Shown in pieces: positions 20,688 through 28,721 of a DNA stretch of 64,000 bases. This stretch comes from Drosophila persimilis (lineage: Eukaryota; Arthropoda; Insecta; Diptera; Drosophilidae). The stretch covers positions 1 through 64,000 of the forward strand of contig NW_020825325.1 of NCBI RefSeq assembly GCF_003286085.1, read 5' to 3'. A program made the translations under genes and the position numbers. The notes beneath the pieces are model-generated. The model ran no database searches, was not told where the DNA came from, and worked only from the letters and a program-made list of their open reading frames with translations. Every line of letters starts with the position of its first letter. Within the stretch, counting starts at the first letter, position 1.

Positions 20688-22587
20688 TTGTTACTGCTGC
20701 CGCTGAAGTCGCTGCTGCTGATACCGCTGTTGCTGTTGCTGGTGTTGCCTTTGCTTACGTCGCTGCTGCTGATATCGCTGTCGCTGCTGCTGGTGTTGCC
20801 TCTGCTTAAGTCGCTGTCGCTGATCTTCCTCTCGCTGTAGTTTTTTTTTTTTGGTGTTACCAAATGTCATGTGGAATATGCGAATGGCAGATAGGTGGGT
20901 AAGAAGAGTAAAAAGGTAAAACTAATCAGAAAACTACGAAAAATATATAATTAACTACAGAAAAAATACTTTAATTTATAAAAACTTATTCCTAATATCA
21001 CAGGCAAGTAACTAAAACTATGGACAAACTATCTACGGACATGCAAAAACTACAGAAACAACAGGATTGACATCTACAACAAAAACATTGATGCAGACAA
21101 GGTAAAATAAAGCATAATTGACTTACATTTACACACATATAAACATATGAATTACAATTTATTTTATTTCTAACAGGTGGACAAACAACAACGGAGCACC
21201 GGCGGGCATATCAAACGCAATGCGAACATTACGCTGTATACCGGCCGGCTCTGTTGTCCCCCTGTGTGTTGTTAATTGGCTGGATGTGACGACAGCGTCA
21301 TCAGATGAGGCCTCCTTTTACGCCCCTTTGGCAGGAAATTGATGATGTTGATGGCGAGGCAGCTTCTTAATGATCAGCTCTGTCTGTGTATTGGCAGGTA
21401 CGTGTGATTTTTGTGTGTTTTGGCCGTTTTTCGTTGTTGTCCGTATTAACGTCTTTTTCTTTGTTGTAGTGGCTGTCTCTGGATCGACGATTGGGCACAT
21501 CAATAGGCGCCGCCCGATCGCATGCTTTCGCGTGCGCTGGCGATTTGTGCCCTTCATATTTCGCCCAGGCCATCCAGCGCCTCGAATGGATCGTGGTCGG
21601 TGCATTCGTCGTCATCTTCATCGTTAATTGCTTCGCAGTCCATATCGGATTCGGAGTCCGATATGGCTGCGGCGTCATGGTGCGTATTTGCAGTTGATCG
21701 TGGCGATGGCTGTGTGGATGCTGCTGCTGCTGTTGTTGTCCGTTGTGGCGGCACTCCCCCCGTGCTCCCGTCCCTTGCCCTTGCGTCCCTTGCGTCAGTT
21801 TCGTTGAAATTGCTGCCAGCCTTTCTTCCAGTTCTCTAATTTTTCTGGGATCTCTTTTCAGGATATGGGCACAGCTCCCATTGCACTGGGCGCCTGTCTG
21901 CTGCTGTACCTGGTGTTGGCGTGGCTCCGGAGCACGATTTGGGATCGGCTGCATCGGCAGGACCCTCTGGTGTTGGTGCCCCTCGGCCAGTGGCCGGGGA
22001 TGTTGGTCGCGATGCTGCAGCTGTTGCCGATGCTATCGACCCGGACCGCGTTGGCGTTGCTGCTGCGGCTGTGGGTGGAGTGGCTGTGTGGGTGGCTGCT
22101 GCTGGCGCTCCGCTCTTGCGCGTCGGCTTGCTGGCCCTCCTCTGTCTTCTCCCTCTCCCGTTACTCCCGAACTGTTTTGAGTCTCCGAGAGCGTGAGAGG
22201 CGGGAAAAGTGGCGTCCCCTCTGTTTTCGATCCCGTTATGGGCGCCGTTTTATCCGCATTTGCGGGTATCGTTGGTATTGGTGTTGTAATTTGCATGGCT
22301 GTGTCTGTATTGGTGTTTATACAGCCTCCAACATTGACAGACTTACCGTTTGTATTGGCGGGACGGCAGCGGCCGCCGTCGCTGTGGCGTCGCTGGAGCT
22401 GTGCTTATATTGGTGTCTCTGCATTGGCAGCCGCTGCTGCTATCGTTGTAGTTGGCTGCTGCTAGGGCGCCTCTGCGGGCCGCTCTGCCGCCGTCGCTGT
22501 GGCGCCTGCTCGTTCCCCTCTTGGCCATTCCTCTTGTCATTTTAGTTGCTGGTGTAGGTTTTTTCCTTTCGTCAAGTTAATTGCAGT
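20688..22587 (-). mobile_element. Unclassified interspersed repeat with a Gln/Pro/His-rich ORF, copy 1
   Basis: Its left 1.5 kb is nearly identical to 46610-48109. The minus strand shows short overlapping reading frames rich in Gln, Pro, His and Arg: 22540-22343, 22296-22033 and 21954-21367, the last containing a charged helix (KIRELEERLAAISTKL). At the left it ends in an oligo(A) run on the minus strand and a Ser/Asp-rich repeat (20863-20690). A minus-strand start at about 22540 (MTRGMAKRGTSRRH) would make the whole a gag/ORF1-like unit broken by frameshifts, but I recognise no catalytic domain. It could be the ORF1 part of a non-LTR element; this is not established. Confidence 0.5.
21367..21954 (-). 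pseudogene. Hypothetical Gln/Pro/His-rich protein of unclassified repeat, copy 1
   Basis: 195 codons with low complexity: Gln/His-rich at residues 65-85 and Pro/Thr-rich after. A short charged helix (KIRELEERLAAISTKLTQ) is at about residues 37-55. Cys/His residues (CNGSCAH) occur, but no complete zinc motif. An identical copy lies at 47876-47289. An overlapping plus-strand frame (21743-22180) is hydrophobic and Cys/Trp-rich and looks like a shadow. Function unknown; possibly a fragment of a gag-like protein. Confidence 0.35.
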
Positions 22588-22710
22588 TGTTTTTATACCC
22601 GATACTCAAAATGAGTATTGGGGTATATTAGATTTGTGGTAAAAGTGTATGTGTGTAACGTCCAGAAGGAATCGTTTCCGACCCCATAAAGTATATATAT
22701 TCTTGATCAG
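22588..22710 (+). mobile_element. Helentron/DINE-like repeat, 5' end only
   Basis: 123 bp from TTTTTATACCCGATACTCAA to TTCTTGATCAG, identical in layout to the 5' ends at 20064, 53923 and 55009. It stops at GATCAGCA, where other copies continue with TCAATAGCCG, and is replaced by CAGTAGTAAGG of a different sequence. Confidence 0.75.
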
Positions 22711-23197
22711 CAGTAGTAAGGATAAGGGACGGTCGCTTTTTACACTGAATTACCAAATTCGCAACATGTTGCAGCAACATTTGCTTAAGCATGTGCAGCT
22801 TGGCAACATGTTGAATGTAAGTGTGCATCATATTGCTATGTTATTACGTGATCATGTTAAATAAATACTTATAAGATATTTTATTAACATTGAATTGGGA
22901 ACCAATTTCTGCTATGTTATTAACTGGTCAAGTTAAATAAATACTTATAGGATATTTTATAAACATTGAATTGGGAAAACAAATGTGTGAAGTTTCTGAA
23001 ATTTACATCCTATAGAAAACATAGGTTGGAAACCTGGGTATCTAGATGTCCGTATAGAGGGTTGAATGGTAAGAGAACACAAATTAATGGAGATATATAT
23101 ATAGGAGCACGCAAAGAATAAAATTATAATAGGAAGACATCAAAATTAATTAATGCTACTTAGAGTAAATATACGTCTGTCCCGTATCCTTACTACT
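22711..23197. repeat. AT-rich spacer bounded by imperfect 22-bp inverted repeats; possible MITE
   Basis: The first 22 bases (CAGTAGTAAGGATAAGGGACGG) pair in inverted orientation with 23176-23197 (CTGTCCCGTATCCTTACTACTT) at 19 of 22 positions. Inside are a 69-bp imperfect direct repeat (22832-22900 and 22911-22979, each with GTTAAATAAATACTTATA) and a small palindrome-rich patch around GCAACATGTTGC (22757-22815). No coding. Either this is a short inverted-repeat element or 22711-22732 is a remnant of an inverted Polinton end. Confidence 0.4.
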
Positions 23198-23198
23198 T

Positions 23199-23225
23199 GG
23201 TGGCGCCACCTATCGGCGATAATGT
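23199..23225. promoter_or_regulatory. Palindrome and opposed CGATA motifs near the Polinton left end
   Basis: A 12-bp perfect palindrome GGTGGCGCCACC (23199-23210) is followed directly by TATCGGCGATA, which contains CGATA in both orientations. CGATA pairs are the known binding motif of the Drosophila insulator protein BEAF-32. The same block is at about 45277-45300. Whether it acts as an insulator, a transposase-end signal or nothing is unknown. Confidence 0.35.
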
Positions 23226-23593
23226 GAACTAACTTCGATCTTAATCCTGTTTCTCAACCATGTAAAATCCTCTCAAATCGATCCTTCGCTCATTTATATT
23301 CTCTCTCCTCCCACTTACTGTCAATGAACCTGTTTTTACGATTGGTCCCGTGTTGCGATTCAAACAACCCTCAAACAGGTAGGTCATCCCTTTGCAATGA
23401 ATCTAATGTGATAGTTTAGAGGTATTTTTTAAGTGTTTCCTGAAAAACGGTTTCGATGCCCTTGAACCTTTCTACTTTCTCTATAATTTATATTCCTCCT
23501 TTGTGTACCTAACACTGTCCCATAGCAAAGTGCCTATATAATAACTACTCACAGCTAACAGCTAGGACATAAACTAGTAATCTTTCAACAACG

Positions 23594-23947
23594 ATGGATG
23601 ACCTTGAAATCATTTTTATCGATTCCCAACCGGAATCAACCATAAATCTGGACTCTCAGCCGAGCTCCGTAGACCTGTCCTTGATTTTTGGGATTAAGAC
23701 TCAAACCTATCTCGAGAGCAACTTGACCTGGTTAAGTGACATTAAATGGGATGATGACGACGATGACCCAAGGAATGCAACGTCTAATAATGATAATCCA
23801 GCATACATTTTCCCGGATGATGACAACATTTTCGATTTAGTAGATAATCAGGATGATGATAAAAGATCTCAACTCCAGGAACTAATTCGGGACGAAGATG
23901 ATGATGACTTAATTGCTGCGGTAAAATTAGCTGAGGCGAAATTTTAA
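23594..23947 (+). CDS. Acidic hypothetical protein encoded within the Polinton inverted repeat
   Basis: 117 residues, strongly acidic, with Asp runs at about residues 52-57 and 100-104 and a hydrophobic, Ser-rich N-terminal third (SQPSSVDLSLIFGIKTQTYL). No known fold recognised. It lies inside the terminal inverted repeat, so it is also encoded at the right end on the opposite strand, where its N-terminus is altered (45288-44917). An exact copy is at 31134-31487. The upstream 70 bp contain a TATA-like TATATAATAA (about 23534). It might be a transcription or DNA-mimic protein, but that is only speculation from charge. Confidence 0.6.
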   Translation: MDDLEIIFIDSQPESTINLDSQPSSVDLSLIFGIKTQTYLESNLTWLSDIKWDDDDDDPRNATSNNDNPAYIFPDDDNIFDLVDNQDDDKRSQLQELIRDEDDDDLIAAVKLAEAKF

Positions 23948-24192
23948 TAATACGAATACATATTTATATAATAAGAATATTTTATGTATTTTTCTAAAAA
24001 TAATATATACATATGTACATATATAATAAATATAACACATTTAACCACTATTTATTTTAAATGTTTCTGTTTTACTTTTGATTGGTTGAATTTCACTTCC
24101 TCTTATTACAAGAGAATCATAGGATTCGTTTGAAACAGGTTTCTTCCACGTGAGGATTACACAAAAAGAATAAGTGGATTTCAGGTAGAATA
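23616..24192. repeat. Polinton left terminal inverted repeat, portion matched at the right end
   Basis: This segment is present in reverse complement at 44672-45248. The inner edge is sharp: TCAGGTAGAATA at 24181-24192 pairs with TATTCTACCTGA at 44672-44683, after which the two diverge. The outer matched edge is at the ClaI-like ATCGAT (23618-23623). The outermost 450 bp of the left end (23168-23615) is not present inverted on the right, but most of it (23168-23552) lies there in direct orientation. The original inverted repeat was therefore probably about 1.0 kb. Confidence 0.85.
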
Positions 24193-24311
24193 CTGATGCT
24201 TTTGAATGAATTTATTGAGTAATTTTCACATCATTTTATACTTAGTTGGTAAATTTATGTAAAGGTATTTATATTTAAAAACGCACAGATTATTTCATTT
24301 TTAAATAAATA

Positions 24312-24536
24312 TTATATTTTTCGCTTTAATTCCATGTTATGCTTAAATAAAATATGCATATTGAAGTCAATTCTCAACCAAAACAGTTCAGTTCCTGGAC
24401 ATAAGTAACATCGATAAAATGATGATTTTGATTTTGAATAACTAAAGTTGTGGATTTTTAAGGTGTGTTTTTTCAGTTCATTGCGGGAACTAAAAGATGT
24501 TTTTAAATAACACAACTCGCAATGAAATATCCTCAT
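24312..24536 (-). CDS. Small C2H2 zinc-finger protein, Polinton copy 1
   Basis: 74 residues that are almost entirely two zinc-finger-like units: the first starts CELCYLKTSF with two His about 12 and 17 residues after the second Cys (LKKHTLKIH), and the second starts CYLCPGTELF and ends MHILFKH. Basic C-terminus (ELKRKI). Possible DNA-binding regulator of the element. An exact copy is at 32076-31852. The gene has its own upstream AT-rich region and opposes the acidic gene; the start is the only Met in frame. Confidence 0.62.
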   Translation of the reverse strand: MRIFHCELCYLKTSFSSRNELKKHTLKIHNFSYSKSKSSFYRCYLCPGTELFWLRIDFNMHILFKHNMELKRKI

Positions 24537-24927
24537 TTCGAAGTGAAAGTGAACTAACCTATCTCAGTAACTTACAGTTCTTATATAGGAAGTGAACAGC
24601 ATATGAACAAAAATTCTATGCATTTTGTTCTGTTTATATAATTTTTTCATGTTGACGGTTATATAAGACCCAAAATGTAAATATAATATTTGAAACAATA
24701 TATACAGCAGTGTATCCATAATTTATCCCTTATTACTCAACCACCAATCAGACTTGAGACATCTGGCCATTACAGCTTTAAAACCATTTACTTATTATCA
24801 CTCAACTACCAATCTGCTCAGATCACATTTGTATAAAATTGAATTAATGAGAGTATAAAAGATCATGCAATCTTTTAAATAATTTAGTATAAAATCGTTA
24901 GTAGGTTGAATAGTTTCTATTACTATA
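24537..24927. other. Intergenic region with probable divergent promoters, Polinton copy 1
   Basis: 390 bp, AT-rich, no ORF. It holds TATA-like elements (TTATATAGG at about 24580, TTATATAAGACC at about 24659-24670, GAGTATAAAAGATC at about 24851-24864) between the minus-strand zinc-finger gene and the plus-strand spliced gene. A short direct repeat, TTACTCAACCACCAATC and TCACTCAACTACCAATC, occurs at about 24732 and 24798. It is repeated at 32077-32467. Confidence 0.4.
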
Positions 24928-25312
24928 ATGGTATGTAAGAATATTTAAATCTCTATATAGAAAATGATAAGCACTTCATCAAATATATACCTAGGCTTTC
25001 CTAGAATTACTTAACGAGACAAAGCCGGCGGTTGGATACACCAAGGTTGAGGACCTATGCATAGGATTTGAGTACAAGATCAATGGATGTAAAATCAAAA
25101 AAACATCATTTGGAAATAAAGTAGTCCTTTATTTAACTGATAAGGACAACGAACCGCTTTGGATATTTTTACCTAAAAGTTATGTGACCAAATTTTCCAC
25201 AAAAACACCCTTTAAGATGTTGAAGGAGCATGGAATCTCACATCTTATATATAAAGGAAAAGAGATGAATAGATATAGCACTGCCCATTTCCAATTTATA
25301 TGTAAAGAGTAA
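24928..25312 (+). CDS. Probable spliced small gene, Polinton copy 1
   Basis: The ATG at 24928-24930 is followed at once by a strong donor (GTATGTAAG, from 24931). An intron of 64 bp would end at ACCTAG (24994), joining to exon 2 at 24995, which stays open for 105 codons to TAA at 25310-25312. The predicted protein is 106 residues, with alternating hydrophobic and charged strands (GNKVVLYLTDKDNEPLWIFL, THLIYKGKE-like tail) that could suit a small OB-like nucleic acid-binding fold; this is speculation. Without splicing there is no Met near the start of the long open stretch, which is why simple ORF finding misses it. An identical structure is at 32468-32852. Confidence 0.6.
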
Positions 25313-25412
25313 ATAAAGAGTTCCCATTATATATATGTAAGAGAAGAAGAGACAACTATACATGTAAAGACAAAAATAAAGAAAAAGGTTAAGAATATAC
25401 ACACATATATAA

Positions 25413-25478
25413 AAAAGAGATGGCTAGATATAGTACTTATCATTTCCAATACATGGGTAAAGAAAAATATAAGGGAAA
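25413..25478 (+). repeat. Degenerate partial duplicate of the 3' end of the spliced gene
   Basis: AAAGAGATGGCTAGATATAG and the following 45 bp parallel 25258-25320 (AAAGAGATGAATAGATATAG), that is, the last codons of the spliced gene, with about 80 percent identity by eye. It does not form a gene. It suggests an old local tandem duplication in the family. Also present at 32953-33018. Confidence 0.55.
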
Positions 25479-25555
25479 CATAGCAAAGACGTGGATATAA
25501 AGAGTCCTGCTCTTTGAAACATTATCAGTAATAGATTCAAGAAGTCAGCTGCAAG

Positions 25556-25855
25556 ATGCATGCCAAACAAATAAAACTTTTTTTAATGCAATTCGAGGAG
25601 ATGATCTTCGAGGAGCACGTACAAATTCTTGAAAATTTGATGAGCATTTTGGAAGATCTGGAGGAAAAGGAGCTTCAGTACTCCAAGTTTGGCTTTCATT
25701 ATAAGCTATGCCCCTGGAGTGATGACGATGCAACGGACGGACCTGACACATGCCTGTGTCATACCCTACCAAATAAGAAAGCAGAAGCTATAGACCTAAT
25801 GTTAAAGTACTATAACTTAAATAAAAGAATGTATCCCAGCTCAAAAATTCAATAA
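25556..25855 (+). CDS. Hypothetical Polinton protein, copy 1
   Basis: 99 residues. An acidic helical N-terminal half (FEEMIFEEHVQILENLMSIL) could form a coiled coil, followed by a Cys-containing loop (CPWSDDD, CLCHTLP) and a basic tail. A poly(A) signal AATAAA overlaps the stop region (25850-25860). Its convergent neighbour is the protease gene on the other strand. Function unknown. Exact copy at 33096-33395. The antisense ORF at 25772-25545 is judged a shadow. Confidence 0.6.
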   Translation: MHAKQIKLFLMQFEEMIFEEHVQILENLMSILEDLEEKELQYSKFGFHYKLCPWSDDDATDGPDTCLCHTLPNKKAEAIDLMLKYYNLNKRMYPSSKIQ

Positions 25856-25977
25856 ACATCTTAAATGTCTCTGAAATAATATTGTGTTTTATTTTAAACG
25901 AATTTTCTTAAACATTTTTATTATTAACTTATCATTATAGTTAAAATCATTTTTCTTAAATTGTTTTAAAAAACAAT

Positions 25978-26349
25978 TTAATGTTTTTTTTTGCTGCTTT
26001 TAAATATTCCATATAGGATACAGTAATGACCGCATGTATTTGAAAAATAACCTTGCAGTGGTTGTTTATTAAATGTAAACTTTATGGAATTTTTCCTTAA
26101 TATTTTTAAAAATTCTTTATTTTGAGGATATTGACCATATGAATCAAAAAATTCGGCTGAATATTTGTTTTCAAAGTAAAAAGCAACCCAATGAGTTCCT
26201 GAATAGCTTGAAGAATCTGTGTTTGCTATTATTAAAGCAGGATATTTCGAAATTACTTGAGGCAGCTGATCAGAGGGATAAACTCCTTTAAAAATTGTTT
26301 TTGTTTTTGAATGCTTGGAAAGCAACTTATCGATTTGTAATGTATTCAT
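25978..26349 (-). CDS. Adenain-like cysteine protease (capsid maturation), copy 1
   Basis: 123 residues with the adenovirus-protease (peptidase C5) pattern: catalytic His in GTHWVAFYF (H53), the acidic partner in EFFDSYGQYP (D69), the oxyanion Gln in NKQPLQG (Q96 or Q99) and the nucleophile Cys in SNTCGHYC (C106). It is shorter than adenoviral protease (about 200 residues) but in line with compact Polinton versions. By homology it would cleave capsid or core precursors during particle maturation. The ATG is 2 bp from the stop of the capsid gene, as expected for a co-transcribed morphogenesis block. The second copy (33516-33887) has a nonsense mutation. Confidence 0.87.
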   Translation of the reverse strand: MNTLQIDKLLSKHSKTKTIFKGVYPSDQLPQVISKYPALIIANTDSSSYSGTHWVAFYFENKYSAEFFDSYGQYPQNKEFLKILRKNSIKFTFNKQPLQGYFSNTCGHYCILYGIFKSSKKKH

Positions 26350-26351
26350 TT

Positions 26352-27644
26352 TTACAATAGTACACGAATATTTCTATGTTTATCAATATCAATCATTGAG
26401 TCATATTCACAGTATACCAGACAAGTAACTGCTTCTGTAAGAGGCTCCGAAAATCGTCCTTCAATTCGGATGGCTCCTTGTGATATTAAATTTGAGCATA
26501 CAGTTGAATTGTGATGGTCTGCTGTTAGGTCAAATGCTAATATAAAACTATTTTTATCAAACATTTCCTTTGTAATTTGTAAGCCTCGATCATAATGTTT
26601 TATTCCACTTGATCTGAATAGCATATTATATCCTCTAGAGCTTTGAGCATTTTCAGAGTTCGAGAAATCAAACTCAAGTGCCTGCGATGGTACTTGTACT
26701 CCATTAACCAATAGATTAAAGCGTTGAATTTTAAAATGTTCAAAATGGAAGGGGTTTAATGCCCGATTTCCAGAATATGATTTGTTTTTTACCATGCAAA
26801 AAACCAAAAAATTGGGAAGCTGTCCAATAACTGCATTGTCAATTGATAATGTATTATTTCCTGGATATATTGTAAATGATTTTACTTGAACTTTGCTGTA
26901 TGGATAAATGGCATTTTTAGTTTGTAAAACATGATGATGAGCCAATAAAATGCTCGGATTAATAGTTATGTGGTTCATGAATAGTTGGGCCTCCAATATT
27001 TTAAGATTTGATTCAGTTTCAGATTCCATTAAATAAAATGCTGTTTTTTCAATGTTAAAAGTAATCCTCAAATCTACATTATTTATAAGCAGTTTTGGTT
27101 GATTAAATATATCTCCATGAACTTTTCCGAATAGTTCAACCTTATTACTGTTTTGAAAAATATTTTTGAGCATAATGGATCCATCGGTGTTAACGTATCT
27201 ACCAGATAATAATTTACCATAATTAGGATAATAACCTTGAGTGGCTAAGTGACTTTCACTGGCATCACTGCCATAGTTTAAAATCGTTTGCAAATACGAT
27301 CTATAATGATAGTTATTATCACTCTGAGAAACCAAAATATTATTTAAATATACGGACGAACTTCTAAACATTGAATGCAAAATATTATTCACTACTCCAA
27401 CATCGTTTCCTTCAATGTTGGTATTATCACTTTTTCTTAGTTGCACAACAAGTCTTAAGTAAACACTTGATAGGTCTCGATATGTTTCCCCATTTCCTAA
27501 GCAAACGAATTCAATTGAAGAAGCACTGTCCAACGAAGCTATGGGGTTATATGAAACTTCTTCTGTTCTCAGAATAGAGCTTTGTGTAGGATGTGGCTCA
27601 AAGAGATCCAATTCGCTTTTCATACATTCAATATGGGTGGTCAT
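26352..27644 (-). CDS. Polinton major capsid protein (double jelly-roll), copy 1
   Basis: 430 residues. Length, position between protease and minor capsid genes, and the N-terminal segment around GNGETYRDLSSVYLRL (residues 50-65) match the double jelly-roll major capsid proteins described for Polintons/polintoviruses. There are no catalytic motifs, as expected. It would form trimeric hexons of an icosahedral virion. The start overlaps the stop of the upstream core-like gene by 4 bp (27641-27644), indicating a compact unit. A full-length copy with no difference I could see lies at 33890-35182, so the capsid gene is intact in both duplicates while other genes have decayed. Confidence 0.87.
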   Translation of the reverse strand: MTTHIECMKSELDLFEPHPTQSSILRTEEVSYNPIASLDSASSIEFVCLGNGETYRDLSSVYLRLVVQLRKSDNTNIEGNDVGVVNNILHSMFRSSSVYLNNILVSQSDNNYHYRSYLQTILNYGSDASESHLATQGYYPNYGKLLSGRYVNTDGSIMLKNIFQNSNKVELFGKVHGDIFNQPKLLINNVDLRITFNIEKTAFYLMESETESNLKILEAQLFMNHITINPSILLAHHHVLQTKNAIYPYSKVQVKSFTIYPGNNTLSIDNAVIGQLPNFLVFCMVKNKSYSGNRALNPFHFEHFKIQRFNLLVNGVQVPSQALEFDFSNSENAQSSRGYNMLFRSSGIKHYDRGLQITKEMFDKNSFILAFDLTADHHNSTVCSNLISQGAIRIEGRFSEPLTEAVTCLVYCEYDSMIDIDKHRNIRVLL

Positions 27645-28111
27645 TTTGATTTAGAAAAAATGTCTCTTATAGTTAATTTCTTTGTTGATTTTTTTTTTTT
27701 GGTTCTCGACTGCGTATGTTTGCTTCCTTCTTTAGATGATAAATGAGATAGTTTTTTCCTAGACCTTCTCTTTTTATTCTTTTTACCTGCCCCATTCTGG
27801 AATCGGGTTAACTTATTAATGGCTTTATTTGACAGGTTTTGCAAAGCAATTTTACTTTGTTCTTGGATAATAGTTCTTAAAGGTTTTCGACCAAACTCAT
27901 TTATTACTGCCTTTCCAGTCTCAGTAGCTTGGTTTTTAATAGCGTTTATCCCCGAAAGGAATAGTGGTTTTATGTAATTAAAAAGACCACTAAAAAAGTT
28001 CCCAATTCCTCTACCTTGTTGGATAACTCTGGGTGAAACATAAAGACTTCCTATATGATTCAACCCTCCTCCACACTGATTTAAATAATATTGTTGATAA
28101 GATTTCGTCAT
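27641..28111 (-). CDS. Basic virion core-like protein, copy 1
   Basis: 156 residues. The N-terminus is Gly-rich with an amphipathic stretch (GRGIGNFFSGLFNYIKPL), and the C-terminal half is dense in Lys and Arg (GKKNKKRRSRKKLS). In the same place other Polintons and adintoviruses carry small adenovirus pVI/pX-like proteins that bind membranes or DNA, so a virion core or membrane-lytic role is plausible; that is inference. The second copy (35211-35648) is frameshifted at its C-terminus by loss of one T from a 12-T run. Confidence 0.6.
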   Translation of the reverse strand: MTKSYQQYYLNQCGGGLNHIGSLYVSPRVIQQGRGIGNFFSGLFNYIKPLFLSGINAIKNQATETGKAVINEFGRKPLRTIIQEQSKIALQNLSNKAINKLTRFQNGAGKKNKKRRSRKKLSHLSSKEGSKHTQSRTKKKKSTKKLTIRDIFSKSK

Positions 28112-28157
28112 GATGGTTATTTCTACTCTGAATAAATTTCCATCTTTACAGTATTAT

Positions 28158-28694
28158 TTATAGCATTTCTTTTCGTTTTTTAAAGTGAAGGGTAACAAAA
28201 ATTGGAATTGCTGAAGATTCAAATGGTACTTTATACCCTTTGGAATCGGTAATTAAGATCGAAATTTCTTTTGGAGACCATATTTCAATGGGATTGTATT
28301 GTATAAGTTGCTCTTTTCCATTATAATGTAATACTCGAAGACATCGAGGTCTTTTATTTCCAACACATCTTGGTTTGATAATGTCAGTGTAAACAAAAAT
28401 CAAACCATTTTGAAACTGTTCAGACTCTATTGACTCATTTTCATATCGAAATGTTTCTCCATTTACTAAGCTAATAACGAATTCTGTTGTTTCTTCAGAT
28501 GCGATTGAGGTATTCTCAGGCCTGCTTTTTATACATTTATTTAGATATAAGTCTGTAATTCCTACTTCCCAGTCATCGTTCATGTTTTCAGGAATATTTA
28601 CAATGTTTGTAAATGCACACTTAACGTTATCATGATATACATTTAACGAATCATTACTAAGTAATGTCACGAAAAACTCTGTTACATTTACCAT
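28158..28694 (-). CDS. Polinton minor capsid (penton-type, single jelly-roll) protein, copy 1
   Basis: 178 residues with features of Polinton minor capsid proteins: an N-terminal FFVTLLSNDSLNVYHDN segment, then NDDWEVGITDLYL, and a C-terminal run PIEIWSPKEISI... ending in ...IPIFVTLHFKKR. By homology it forms pentons at the vertices of the virion. It lies in the expected order next to the capsid and core genes, and a copy with no difference I could see is at 35695-36231. Confidence 0.8.
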   Translation of the reverse strand: MVNVTEFFVTLLSNDSLNVYHDNVKCAFTNIVNIPENMNDDWEVGITDLYLNKCIKSRPENTSIASEETTEFVISLVNGETFRYENESIESEQFQNGLIFVYTDIIKPRCVGNKRPRCLRVLHYNGKEQLIQYNPIEIWSPKEISILITDSKGYKVPFESSAIPIFVTLHFKKRKEML

Positions 28695-28721
28695 TTTTAG
28701 TTCTACGTTCTTTGCAGTTTA

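Noticed and set aside
20880..21190. Possible intron (GT...AG) in the left part of the unclassified repeat
   Set aside because: GGTAAA and TTTCTAACAG are present on the plus strand, but the coding-like frames are on the minus strand, so no consistent gene model results.
21743..22545. Hydrophobic Cys/Trp/Leu-rich plus-strand ORFs, apparently with membrane segments
   Set aside because: They are shadows of Gln/Pro/Ala-rich minus-strand coding in the unclassified repeat (CAG/GCT-type codons read backwards give Leu, Cys and Trp).
25545..25772. 75-codon minus-strand ORF opposite the 99-residue Polinton gene
   Set aside because: Overlaps the plus-strand gene throughout; no motif; likely a shadow. 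It is preserved in the duplicate only because the DNA is duplicated.
27371..27577. 68-codon plus-strand ORF in the capsid gene
   Set aside because: Antisense to the intact major capsid frame, with no independent support.
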